A stretch of 64,000 nucleotides of DNA from Prinia subflava. Taxonomy: Eukaryota; Chordata; Aves; Passeriformes; Cisticolidae. Numbering within the stretch: position 1 is the stretch's first letter; every line of letters starts with the position of its first letter. Positions 1 through 8,909 of this stretch are shown piece by piece. The translations under genes were made by a program, and so were the position numbers. The stretch spans positions 10,553,162 through 10,617,161 of the forward strand of contig NC_086283.1 in the NCBI RefSeq assembly GCF_021018805.1. Direction: 5' to 3'. Under the pieces are notes generated by a model, which was given only the letters and a program-made list of their open reading frames with translations, was not told the origin of the DNA and did no database searches.

Positions 1-379
1 TTTGGATTCCCTGGAGCTGCTCAGTGAGACCAAGGGCAACTGGGGAATTGGCATATGTGCTCAGGCTGGGTCTGATTTTTGCAAGATCCTGCCCAAAACC
101 CCCTGTCTGAGCTGTCAATGAACAAACATTAAGGCGAGAAGTGTCCCAAGCAGAGTCCTAGAGCCTGTGCTCCTTCTGTTGCCTATTGAAAAGCTTAATT
201 GCAGATCTTGAGGGATGCTGGGAGTTGGAGTTTTGTTTTTGCAAATGTCCCAGAAGAGTGGTGATTCACAGAGAAGAAATTCTCTAGAGTCAAACTGAGT
301 GTATATTTTAGTGTTTTACCAAAGTTTGCATTTTATGGTGGTAGTGAAACATTCTTCATGGTGATTTTTTTTCTTGAAG
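1..379. other. No gene recognised
   Basis: This stretch lies just upstream of the first ELL-like exon. If the gene copy continued leftward, the preceding exon of the occludin-homology domain would be expected here or outside the window. I looked for its conserved tyrosine- and arginine-rich helix and did not find it. The sequence ends in a T-rich tract (366-373) that serves as the polypyrimidine tract of the next acceptor. Confidence 0.5.
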
Positions 380-424
380 TTGCTGCTTCATCGAATCCTA
401 GCAGATTATCAGCAGTTACAACAG
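380..424 (+). pseudogene. ELL/ELL2-like exon, occludin-homology domain part 1
   Basis: This is a 45-nt exon preceded by a T-rich tract and acceptor ttgaag and followed by donor gtatgt. It reads LLLHRILADYQQLQQ, in phase 0 at both ends. It resembles the helix in the C-terminal occludin-homology domain of the RNA polymerase II elongation factor ELL2 (family pattern: xVHEEVLxEYQKIKQ, recalled). ELL proteins act in the nucleus in the super elongation complex, and this domain is a coiled helical bundle. The exon belongs with the next one at 567-661. No other exon of this copy is visible, so the copy is at least truncated by the window edge. Exon recognition is secure only in combination with its neighbour. 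Confidence 0.7.
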
Positions 425-566
425 GTATGTTTGACAGCAGACCTACCTGCAGGCTGTGGTTACTGCTGAATCTGCCTCAAGGCATTTTTAAAGCAAAGGA
501 CATTGGATTCTAAACTCTGCAGAAATGTTTGCATGGTCTTGCATTCTTTTGAATTTTCCTTCACAG

Positions 567-661
567 GGTAGCCCCAGCTACTCTGAAGTGAAGAGCAGGT
601 GCCAGTACCTCCACCAAAAGCTGTCACATATTGACAGCCACATATGTGAATGTGACAAGCA
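567..661 (+). pseudogene. ELL/ELL2-like exon, occludin-homology domain part 2
   Basis: The exon is bounded by acceptor ttcacag and donor gtaagt. It reads GSPSYSEVKSRCQYLHQKLS followed by HIDSHICECDKQ. The pattern S-P-x-Y then R-C-x-Y-L-H-x-K-L-x-H-I is the signature of the end of the ELL-family occludin-homology domain. Occludin and tricellulin share the fold, but their equivalent segment has C-K-Q-L-K-S-K-L, so ELL/ELL2 fits better. The conserved basic residues after H-I (K-R in ELL) are replaced by D-S. Reading runs into TAA if the donor is not used. The last short coding exon of the family was not found downstream. This could be the 3' end of a live gene or of a dead copy. The second, clearly broken ELL2-like copy at 18.7-21.4 kb makes a dead copy more likely. 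Confidence 0.75.
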
Positions 662-1747
662 GTAAGTGCAGTCCTGGCACCAGAAATCTACTTCAGCCTG
701 ATGGAATCTATGAACTCTGGATTTTTTATTTCAAATAGAAGCTTAGGGTTTTAGGATTATTGAAGTTAGTATTGAACAGTTAGAACTGAGCAGTAGATTA
801 TTGGTTAAAAATGTAGGATTAGATCAAAGAAGATTAGGAAGTTTAAGAAGTTGAAAGAAGTTGGTATTGAACTTGAACAAGAAAGAAATTCACTCTTGGT
901 AACTCCTTCTCTCATTGGTGCTTATGCCCTATTAGGAGTGCTATTCTTCCAGCCAATTCTTTCCTTCAAGACTTAGGTTTGTCCACTGAAATAAATCTTG
1001 TCAGTAGAGTGTAGAAGCCCAGTACCTCTACTAGGAAGTTGTGCACATTTGAAGAAAATATTGTCAGAAATGAAAATTCTTTATGAGAAGTATAGGGGTG
1101 CTTTCCAAACTTGCTTGTTAATGCAAGAACTTTGCCTTACGTTGTCGAAGGCGTAGGTATTTGGACAACCCCCTCCCCAAATTGCCTTGTTTTGGAGGGT
1201 TACGGAGGAGTGCACAAGGGCTGCTCTAAGCTGTCAGCTGAAGCAACTCCTGGGACTGCTTGGAGATCATGGCCTCACCTTGTCAGTGAGCCAAGAAATA
1301 TCCAGATCTTTTGCATGTATTCTATAAAACACATATACAAGTGCTGGAGGCAAGGTACTTCAAGGGGTTTTAAAGAGAAATGGGGTTAAAGTGTCCCTAT
1401 GGAAATGCTGTCAGCTTTTTAGTCTTCTTAAAAATAATCTGGCACAATCAGTCTTTCTAGAGGGACACAGATGTTGATTCCTGCATAGACCTATGGGGAC
1501 TTTGAAGTGCAGTCCTTTTCTTAAATTTCCTGCCATTTATTTATTCAGCTGACAGGGTAGAAGGGTGGCCAGCAATGCCGTGACCTTCTTTGGGGAAGGA
1601 TATGAAATTGATTGAGGAAGGACAATATTTGGGAACACTCAAACGGGAATGCCACTTCATTCCTTGGTGGAGTCTTCTACAGATTCTTCAACTCTCTGCA
1701 TGCCAACAATGCTGAGCCCCCATAGCAGAAGAGATCTTGGGTTGTTT
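662..1747. other. Non-coding spacer, no gene recognised
   Basis: This lies between ELL-like exons and PAK-like 3' sequence on the same strand. A 92-codon open frame (1111-1389, +) shows no family motif and no convincing splice or start context, so I do not call it. The PAK-like exons expected upstream of 1748 were not recognised here. Confidence 0.4.
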
Positions 1748-2155
1748 TGTGATTGAACACCTGTAACATCATCTAAGCCTGCTTCCATCCTGCTACCACT
1801 CATTGTTTCAATGAAGAGGAGAAAGGAGGAGACAAGACTGTGACAATCACATCAGGACCATTTACTCCACAACCAGCTTAGAGAAGGATTGTTGAGTAGG
1901 ATTGTAGAGTAGGAATATAGAGTAGGATTGCAAATAAATAAAGTTTCTGAAATCTCGGCTCCTTTGGAAGATTACCCTGCATCTGTGAGAAAGCTCAGTA
2001 TTTCTTTCTGAGTTGTTGGTTGTCTCTTAAAGTTGCAAAGGGACACTTACGGCCTCCTTGGTAGGATTTGAAAGTGGGGATGGCTCTTCTTCATTCATCT
2101 TCTCCAGACCACGTTGCCTTTGGAATACATCCCAGTGGTGGGTTTTGCGCTGCCA
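1748..2155 (+). pseudogene. PAK-like kinase, 3' terminal exon plus 3' UTR (second copy)
   Basis: From about 1769 the plus strand reads VTSSKPASILLPLIVSMKRR. This matches the C-terminal tail of PAK-type kinases (F-V/L-x-x-A-K-P-x-S-x-x-P-L-I) and aligns with the last exon of the minus-strand gene at 8841-8909. Homology then continues through the 3' UTR. Shared blocks include CCAGCTTAGAG, AGGAATATAGAGTAGGATT, CTGAGTTGT and GTTGTCTCTTAA. Together they align 1748-2155 (+) with about 8520-8905 (-) as an inverted pair at roughly three-quarters identity by eye. The exon start is damaged: the expected H-P-F is compressed to CACCTGTAACA, giving a frameshift, and no clear acceptor AG precedes it. No other kinase exon was found nearby, so this is a truncated relic. 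Confidence 0.75.
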
Positions 2156-2735
2156 TGGCACTTCTATTTGAAGCAGAAAGGGCAATGGCATTTGCAGGAA
2201 GAACCGAAGGAGGAGTCAGGCAGCCAAAAGACCCTGTGCAGATGCAGGCCTTCAGCTGTGACTAGAGAGCATTTGAGTTCCTGCCACTTGCATTTGTAGC
2301 CCTAAGTGCAATCTCTTTGGCTGGAGGAGAGTTTTCCTCATCTGAGAAATCAGAAAGATCAGAGAGGATGTTCTGAAAGGTCGCCTGTGGTGCCGAGCTG
2401 TCAGTGAGTGTGAGGTGAGAGCAGCCCCAGCCTTGCCCAGGGCGGAGCTGCAGCAGAGCCCTGGCAGAGCCCGGAGCAGCCTGAGGCTGGCAGAGGCAGG
2501 CTGGAAGGAGGCCCGTGGAGCTGCAAGAGGCAGCAGCCCGGCCTTGGGTGCCTCTTCCTGGGAGTGTCCCCCCTCTTCTTTAGCTCAGCAGCGAAAACCT
2601 AGCAGGAAAAACCCAAACAATTCCTAAGACATTAACAACAGGGACAACAATAACAACTAGAGCAACTTTTCAAAAACTGTAACACAGGCATATAACATTG
2701 TGACTATATAGCCCTGGAATCAGGAAGATGTGACA
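2156..2735. other. GC-rich sequence, no gene recognised
   Basis: Positions 2400-2590 are much richer in G+C than their surroundings and hold a 70-codon open frame (2415-2627, +). Its composition (Ala, Arg, Ser, Pro) is what GC-rich non-coding DNA gives, and no motif is seen. The part beyond 2640 may still belong to the decayed ERV that follows on the minus strand, but I cannot identify env. Confidence 0.35.
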
Positions 2736-3640
2736 AAAGGCCGCACACACCCTGAGGGAATTCACTTCACTTGGGGGGCCTCTAGAGACACAGGCAAAAC
2801 CTCTACCCCATGTCAATAAAGTCCGGTGGTCCTTTCCATTCTCCAGTCAGTAAGTCCTTTATTATCACAGGAGGTTTGGGATGAGCCTTTGTGTCAAAGG
2901 AATATTGCCTTTCCCATGCTGTTTGGCCTGTCTCATCACAATTTCAAAAACTGAGGGCATAGAAGGCCTTGGCTAGCCTATTGTGAGGGCACTCCAATTG
3001 CTCCCTTTTTTTTGCTCTTCAAGCCTGGTTTTTCAGCTTTGATGGGTATGCTCTACTATAGCTTGCCTTATGGACGAGTGTGGAACGGCTGTATGGCGAG
3101 ACACACCCCACTGCTGTGAGAAGTGATGGATTGGCTCTGAGGTGTGGGCACGTCCATTGTCAGTTTTGTTGGTATGTGGAAGGTCTGGAGTGGCAAAACA
3201 GGTGAGCCAGTGTCGGATAGCGTCACGGGTCTTCTCTCCAGTGTGAGCAGTTGCCATCAGGAAACAGGAATAGGTCTCAATGGAAACATGAGTATCTTTC
3301 AAACAACCAAATTCTGGGAAATGGCTAGCATCAGTTTGCCAAATGGATTTATCTGGTAAGCCTTGGGGGTTAGTCCCCTCTGCTAAAGGAGCAGCAGCAA
3401 CCCCACGGCAGGAGGGACAAGACAGCAGAATATCACGGGCCAGTGAGGAGATGAATTGAAATTGTTTAAAAGGAGAACGAGCATTGTGGAGGAAAAAGTT
3501 GTGAGATCATTTGGCCTGTGCAAAAGTACTGGGCACCACACCTGCCACGACAGTGATGTCTGCATAGTTGTTACGCTCTGTAATAGGCCCTGAGTGGGAG
3601 CAAACATATAAGACATAAAAATCAAGCTGCCGGGCGTTAA
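2736..3640 (-). pseudogene. Endogenous retrovirus pol remnant (integrase)
   Basis: The three translated minus-strand frames together show the order of a betaretrovirus/ERVK-like integrase. First comes the N-terminal zinc domain (H-x3-x2-H region, then CPSC near 3420). The catalytic core follows: WQTD with the first Asp near 3335, TDNG with the second Asp at about 3147-3164, and a third catalytic position, the Glu of I-V-E, near 3050. The C-terminal part is marked by W-K-G-P-type residues, then a V-R-P-F end near 2740. The open stretch 3033-3302 is intact for 89 codons, but several stops and frame changes on both sides break the gene. Integrase inserts proviral DNA into the host genome. This copy cannot encode it. 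No env, gag or paired LTR was recognised nearby, so the insertion is truncated. Confidence 0.85.
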
Positions 3641-4836
3641 TCAGAGCCCAAGGCCAGCGTGAGGCAGTGACAGCTTGTCAGGTCACATCTGCAGGAGCCA
3701 GTGCCTAGCACAGCTCTGGCAGGAAGCGCCTGCAATCCTGGGCTTCTGCACTGAGAACAACAGAATGCTGCTTTTTATTGCCTTTCCCAGCCCAGGGCAA
3801 ACTGTGTCCTCTTTCCCTTTGGCTGGGACTGGGGAACTTCTATTCTCTCCCGACCACCTACTTCTGTGTCCCCTCCCCTCTTATCCAACTTCCATTTTGG
3901 TCTGGTCTTCAACCCGGCCCCTCTGCCAGCCTCACAAAAAAGACCCCGTAAATTTACGAGAATAAATCCAAACCATAAATAACAAGACCTGGAACCAACA
4001 ACTTTCATTCCTTTTTTTCTAATCATCTTTTGGCTGCAGCAAATTTTTGCCTCATATCTCACAGAGGGAATCAGGGATGAGCCTGTGGTTTGTGCTTCAG
4101 CAGTGACCTGATTTGGAAGGGAGCAGACAGGTTTCAGTAGGCAATTTGTGCTTTCTTGATGAATTCCTGAAAGAAAGACACAGTGTGGTTTCAGCCAGCA
4201 AAAACATTTTCAAGGTGCATTGGTGAAATTCTTGGGAGCAATTCACAGAGAAGGAAGATGTTGAGATAATGCTTAACAAAAGATGCATTCCTTTAGCATT
4301 AACAGACAGTGTTGAGCCCTCTCTTCCCCCAGTGCAGGGATTAATGTGTGCAAGTGACTACCTTAGCCTTGGGAATAGAGTAGTCCTGCTAAGAAGGCAG
4401 CTGGAATGCATTCAAGGGGAAGGAAGTGGTTGTAGGAGGCTCTTGACCATCAGAGGAGTATTTGAGGAATGGGATGTTCCCCAATTGACCACCAGAGACC
4501 TTCAAGAGAGCCCTACCCTCCGATCAGTAACTTCTGAGAAGTGATTTAAATAGGTCAAATAATTGGAGGGATTGTTTAGCCTGGGAGTTGCAGCAAAGTA
4601 ATGACTATGTCTTATTTGCATGGTTACAAATTAGTAGGTGAGATTTCTGCATATGCACGTGTTAGAGAAGGGATTCCCCACTGCAATCAGGTAATGCCTC
4701 CTTTCTCACCCTGAGGTGGCACCAGGGATCAGGCCCTGCTTGGGAACTTTCACTTCAGTCACTTCTACTGAAAAGTGAAAATGAAACCTCCTCCATCTGT
4801 TTCCCTCTGGTCTCCCTTTTTGGGGGCCAAAGCTCC
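3641..4836. other. Possible ERV-derived sequence, no gene recognised
   Basis: This lies upstream of the integrase on the minus strand, where reverse transcriptase/RNase H would be expected. I could not recognise either, so the provirus seems cut near 3640-3700. Open frames at 3675-3965 (+), 3775-4062 (-) and 4269-4544 (+) carry no motif I know. Confidence 0.35.
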
Positions 4837-5229
4837 GTGCTGCAGGTGGCGTGGGTGTGTGCAGAGCAATGCGGCCTCCACAGACCCCTTGGTTTTCCCA
4901 CAAGTCGTCATGACTGGTTCCCAGGTGTGCCCAGCTCTGGCGGAGGAAAGAGCCTGCAGCGCAGTGGGTGCCGTGTCCTGCCCAGCCGGGGCTCTCTGGC
5001 ACAGAGCAGCAGCAGTGCCAGCACCTTTCAACCCACTCCTGCCTTGGCTTCACCTGGGACACAGAAGCCTCTGGAAATCAGCACTGCCAGACCTATTCCC
5101 AGCTTGGAGCAGCTGCTGCTCCAAGCTGCTGCTCTGGTGGGCAGATCCTGCCACTTCTATTGCTTCCAAATAGGAATCAGGGCAGTGGTAGAGATGGACA
5201 TACAGAGAAGCCCTGGGCTTGTCCAATAA
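4837..5229 (+). other. Open frame of unknown meaning (130 codons)
   Basis: This is an uninterrupted plus-strand frame in a GC-rich block. The predicted product is Ser/Pro/Gln-rich in the middle and then has a Leu/Ala-rich segment (LEQLLLQAAALVG). It has no signal peptide or known domain. Two other frames, one on each strand, are also open over the same DNA, which argues that composition rather than selection keeps them open. An AATAAA lies at the very end (about 5224). It could be an exon of a lineage-specific gene, but I would not annotate it as a protein. Confidence 0.2.
5101..5127. repeat. Perfect 12-bp stem hairpin
   Basis: The arms AGCTTGGAGCAG and CTGCTCCAAGCT are perfect reverse complements separated by CTG. 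The hairpin lies inside the open frame 4837-5229, where it produces the leucine/alanine-rich segment. No T-run follows it, and a bacterial-type terminator is not relevant in this genome. Confidence 0.8.
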
Positions 5230-5880
5230 ATGGGCAAATGTAGGGGGGAATGTATGAGGAAACATTTCAGCCTGGTATAAATGCTCAGCCAATTTTCCAA
5301 ATTAAAAAAGTAATTTTGGTAATTTTAGAAAATATAGAGCAAAGTTTTAACAAACCAGCAATCACAAGGACAATGCAGATTAACCCGTGATCGGCACTGG
5401 GTGAAGCTCCGTCACAGCCTCTCTTGCACTGTGACCCCCCTGCCCCCGTTCACAAATCCCCTCTGCTCTGAAATCCCCTTATATAGACTTTTGGAACAGC
5501 CGTTTCATGGAGTCATTTCAGTTTTTTACTCTGTCCCTCTGGCCATTGAATAGGGGTCTTCTAATTTCAGGGTTTTGGGTGGTTGAATAGAGGTGTGTCT
5601 TCCTCCGATGTGTTGGCTGAGGTTTGTATTAGCCTTCAATGGCCAAATCATCAGTAATTCTTGTTGCCAGAAAAGAGCTGGCTCCTTCCTTAATGGCAGT
5701 GCTTATCTTCATTCCCTCCACCCAGCTACACCTTTGTCCTCTCTGAAAAGCAATTTTTACAAGCCTTGGCCTGCCCTTTTCCAGGGCAAAACCCTTGCTT
5801 ATAAGTTAAATGTATTTTATACTCATATTCTTAAGAAAAAAGAACCTAAAAACATGAATTATCCCCGGTCATCTATGAAA
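5230..5880. other. No gene recognised; minus-strand TATA-like motif
   Basis: A TATATAAGG motif lies on the minus strand at 5477-5485, upstream of the pol remnant in the same orientation. It could be part of a decayed ERV promoter, but no LTR borders, primer-binding site or target duplication could be found, so this is only a suggestion. Confidence 0.25.
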
Positions 5881-5908
5881 AGTAGAGGGCATATGCCTTT
5901 ATTAATAT

Positions 5909-5948
5909 TCAGCTCTTTATTAAAGTGCTCAGCTCTTTATTAAAGTCA
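5909..5948. repeat. Tandem duplication of a 20-bp unit
   Basis: Two adjacent 20-bp units, each containing CAGCTCTTTATTAAAGT, lie head to tail. On the minus strand each unit contains the polyadenylation-type hexamer AATAAA followed by GAGCTGA. This would suit an LTR R region in the orientation of the pol remnant, but the LTR itself could not be delimited. Confidence 0.7.
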
Positions 5949-6740
5949 TCAGCAGGATTGCAGGGTCCGACTGGAGTTTTTCACGCTGCTGTGGTAATCT
6001 GAAGGAGCAGGTACAGTTGCAGTTCTTCACTCAGCTGCCCGCAGTAGGTGCCGAGTCCTTGTCTCCACAGGAACAGCTAGAAGCTCTCTCTGGTCAACCA
6101 TCAGCAGGCAGAGCGGTGGGAGTCTGTCACTGGAGTACAGAGTCAGCTCTTTACCCTCAGGGAAAAGCTTCGAGAATTTCCTGTTGTCTGTCTCAGTCAC
6201 TTCAGCTGGCCGGCTCCCATTCCATTCAGACTCCTCATAGGTTATGGTGAGTCTTCAAACTGGGCCAGGGGGTGCGTCCACTCCTTCCTCGGCCAGGGCA
6301 CTATCTAATGTATCTAGCTCTGATGTATCTAGCTTCCCATCTTGGGGTGCAGTTCCTCTCAAAAAGGCCCTCTCAGGATTCACAGGGTCAGTTTTATTAG
6401 CATATAAAAATGCATACGCATTTGTCCTGGTCGAAGCAGAGGGTATCCCTGCTGAAAAAGGTAGTTACAGCGAACAATGACAGGGCCATTTAGACAGGAG
6501 CCACTCCTTTCCACATTTTAATGAGGTAGGAGAATGCCACAGGGCAGCTTCCCTTCATCCTCAAACTTGCTGGGGTGTGGGACTACATCTAGCCTAGCCG
6601 GCTCACCCCAGCTGTCTCATCACCCCAGCTATGGGGTTCTCTGAAAAAAGGAAAACCCCCCATTTTTCTAAAAGGCTGGGTGATGGCACAAACTGGGAGG
6701 AGGGGGTTGCATTCTGAGTACACGGAAACTCTTTTAATAT
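5949..6740. other. No gene recognised, possibly LTR-derived
   Basis: This is moderately GC-rich sequence with short open frames (6017-6250 and 6244-6480, +) that show no motif. CTAGCC- and CACCCCAGCT-type short direct repeats occur at 6590-6635. I see no clear boundaries. Confidence 0.3.
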
Positions 6741-7060
6741 GCTAATGGATGCTCCGCATTTTCATCTGCGGGGATGGTGCGGCTGTGTCGCTAGGACAGG
6801 GATAGCACACCCCCTCCCTACCGGGAAACTCTGGGGGTTCCAGTGCTCCCCCCCATCCACTCTGCCCAGAGCCCGGCCGTGGCTCCCGCCAGCAGCGGCT
6901 GTGCCCGTCAGGGCCGCACGGCGCGGCCGTGGCTGCCCGGCAGCTGGTGCTCCAGAGACACAGCCCTGCCCCCCTCCCAGGGCCACAGCAGCGAACACGG
7001 GCAGCTTTTTGAGCCCTCATACCCACTGCAAATCCGTTCATAACAATCTACAACAAGCTG
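6741..7060. other. CpG-rich block next to the minisatellite
   Basis: Positions 6870-6960 are rich in CpG and hold the 11-mer CGGCCGTGGCT twice, about 52 bp apart. All three plus-strand frames and the minus strand have long open stretches here, which is a composition effect. It resembles a small CpG island or an ERV leader, and no exon could be assigned. Confidence 0.4.
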
Positions 7061-7074
7061 TTATGCCAAATCCG

Positions 7075-7965
7075 CTTTCTCTCCTTTTCTCTCTTCACAT
7101 TTCCTGTTCTTTTCCCTCTCACATTTCCACCCCTTCCCCCTCACAATTCTCACAGTTTTCCTCTCATGTATCCCACCCAATTTTTACTCATTTCCCCCAC
7201 CCTTTTCAGCTCACTTTCCTCATACTTTACCTCTCACATTTCCTCACCGTCCCACGGTTTCCTGGTTTTTTTCCCTCACGTTTCACACAATTTTTCCCTA
7301 ACCTGTCCTGACCTTTTCTCCCCTCACGTTTCTCTCCTTTTCTCAGTCATTTTTCTTGAAGTTTTCTTCTCACGTTTCTCACTTTCACCCTCATGTTTTT
7401 CACCCTTTTCTTCTCCCTTTTCCCACACTTTCCCCCTCACGTTTATCATTCTTTCCCCATCGTGGTCCTTATACTTTTCCTCTCAAATTTTGTGCCCTTT
7501 TTTCACTCCTGTTTTCTGCCACTTTTCTCATCAGAGTTCACACCCCTTTTTTCCCTCATGTTTGCTGCCTTTTCCTGTCCTCTGGGTTCTCACTCTTTTC
7601 CCTGCAGGAGTCTCACAACGTTCCCCTCACATTTTCTGCCTGTTTCTCTCTCTTTGACAGGAAAGTTGCTCGCTCTCTTATCCTCCATATTTCCCTCCAT
7701 TTTTCCCCCCATGTTTCTCACCTTTTTCCGCTCATGTCTCTTAGAATTTTCCCATCATAGTTCCTACCTTTTCCTGCTCTCACCTTCCTCTCCCATTTTC
7801 ACTCCCATTTTTCACCATTTTCCCCTCAGTCTTCTTAGCCCTTTCCCACTCAGGTTTCCTATCCTTTTCTTCCCTGACAGTTCTCTCCTTTTTTCACTCA
7901 CTTTTCTCACACTTGTCATTTCATGTTTGCTGCCTTTTTCCCCCTCATGTTTGTTAACCCACTGG
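7075..7965. repeat. Pyrimidine-rich degenerate minisatellite
   Basis: About 890 bp are made of irregular repeats of a C/T-rich unit with the core TCACGTTT or TCATGTTT. The cores occur for example at 7276, 7324, 7370, 7391, 7437 and 7556. They are separated by runs such as CTTTTCCCCC. Spacing varies from about 20 to 60 bp, so the array is old and scrambled. The long Phe/Ser/Pro-rich open frames over it (7166-7657, 7356-7760, 7393-8091) are by-products of a low-purine, stop-poor sequence and should not be annotated as proteins. Confidence 0.8.
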
Positions 7966-8519
7966 TTCCTGTCTCTGACTCTTCCTCTTCTGGAGTTGGT
8001 GGGCTTCTCTTCATTTCTCCTGCAATCCCCTACTCAAAATAATGGGTGCCAGAGCAGTGGTCCAAGCAGCTCCTTCCTGTGTGTCTGCTGAACAGAATGC
8101 CTGTGCTCAGCTTGAAGAATCTCCTTAAGAACAACCTAGACTGCACTGCACTTCCTGCTGCAGTTTTGGTTTGTATTTCAATTCCATATAGTCTTCATAG
8201 TGTTCTACATAAGGAGGTACACTGAGGGATACACATCGCAGGTGAGCAGCCACTGCACCATCCGCCTCAAGCAGATCCCATCTCTGTTTTCATCACCTCA
8301 CATCACCATGACTCCTGAGTTGGCAAAACCACTTGCGATGCTTCTTCATGCTAAAGGAATTCCGTCTGCATAGGAAATGCTTTTGGCCCTCTTTTGGAAA
8401 AAAAAAAAGGTATTTTAAAACATTCAATCCCTGGAGTTTCTTCCTATTTGCACCTGTTTGAATTGCTTCGACATCAAAATACTGCCAGTCAATGTTCCAA
8501 ACCTGCTGGTCTGTGTTTG
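7966..8519. other. No gene recognised
   Basis: This sequence lies downstream of the PAK-like 3' UTR on the minus strand. Nothing coding or repetitive was recognised. Confidence 0.4.
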
Positions 8520-8840
8520 TGTGCACAGACCAAAGGAACCACCACTCAGGACGGCAGTATGGTCTAGAGAGGACGAATGAAGATGAGTCTTCTCCACTTT
8601 CAACACACTAAAAAGAAGTCATAAATGTCCCTTTGCACATTTAAGAGACAACTGACAACTCAGAAGGAAATTCTGAGCTTATTCACAGGGTGAGAAAAAC
8701 AGAAATCTTCCAGATGAGTTAAAGTTTCAGAAACTCTATTTATTTAAAATCCTACTCTATATTCCTAGTCTACAATCCTACTCTAAGCTGGGTACGGACA
8801 GAAAGTCTTGATATGACTGTCATATTCATGTCACCTCTTT
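8520..8840 (-). other. PAK-like 3' UTR, inverted partner of 1748-2155
   Basis: This is the sequence directly after the stop codon of the last PAK-like exon. It aligns in reverse orientation with about 1850-2155 on the plus strand. The shared motifs include AGGAATATAGAGTAGGATT and a TTGAAAGTGG block. No clear AATAAA is visible immediately after the stop, so the true transcript end is unknown. Confidence 0.65.
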
Positions 8841-8909
8841 CTACTTCTTCATTGAAATGATGATGGGTGCCTGGGTGGATGCTGGCTTGGCTGATGTTAC
8901 AAACATGCC
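8841..8909 (-). CDS. PAK-like exon 8 (C-terminal tail and stop)
   Basis: The exon is bounded by acceptor gtggacag and reads GMFVTSAKPASTQAPIIISM, then KK and TAG. It corresponds to the tail of PAK kinases (H-P-F-L-x-x-A-K-P-x-S), with H-P replaced by G-M. Phase 0 at its start matches the donor of the preceding exon. The stop codon occupies 8841-8843. Confidence 0.85.
   Translation of the reverse strand, partial: GMFVTSAKPASTQAPIIISMKK

Noticed and set aside
4706..5292. Overlapping open frames on both strands (80-132 codons)
   Set aside because: Several mutually exclusive frames are open at once in GC-rich DNA. I kept only one as a low-confidence note and none as a gene.
6739..7311. 190-codon plus-strand open frame
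   Set aside because: It is half CpG-rich block and half minisatellite, other frames are open too, and there is no domain.
7166..8091. Open frames of 134-232 codons rich in Phe, Ser and Pro
   Set aside because: They overlap each other in several frames over a stop-poor pyrimidine minisatellite, with no motif.
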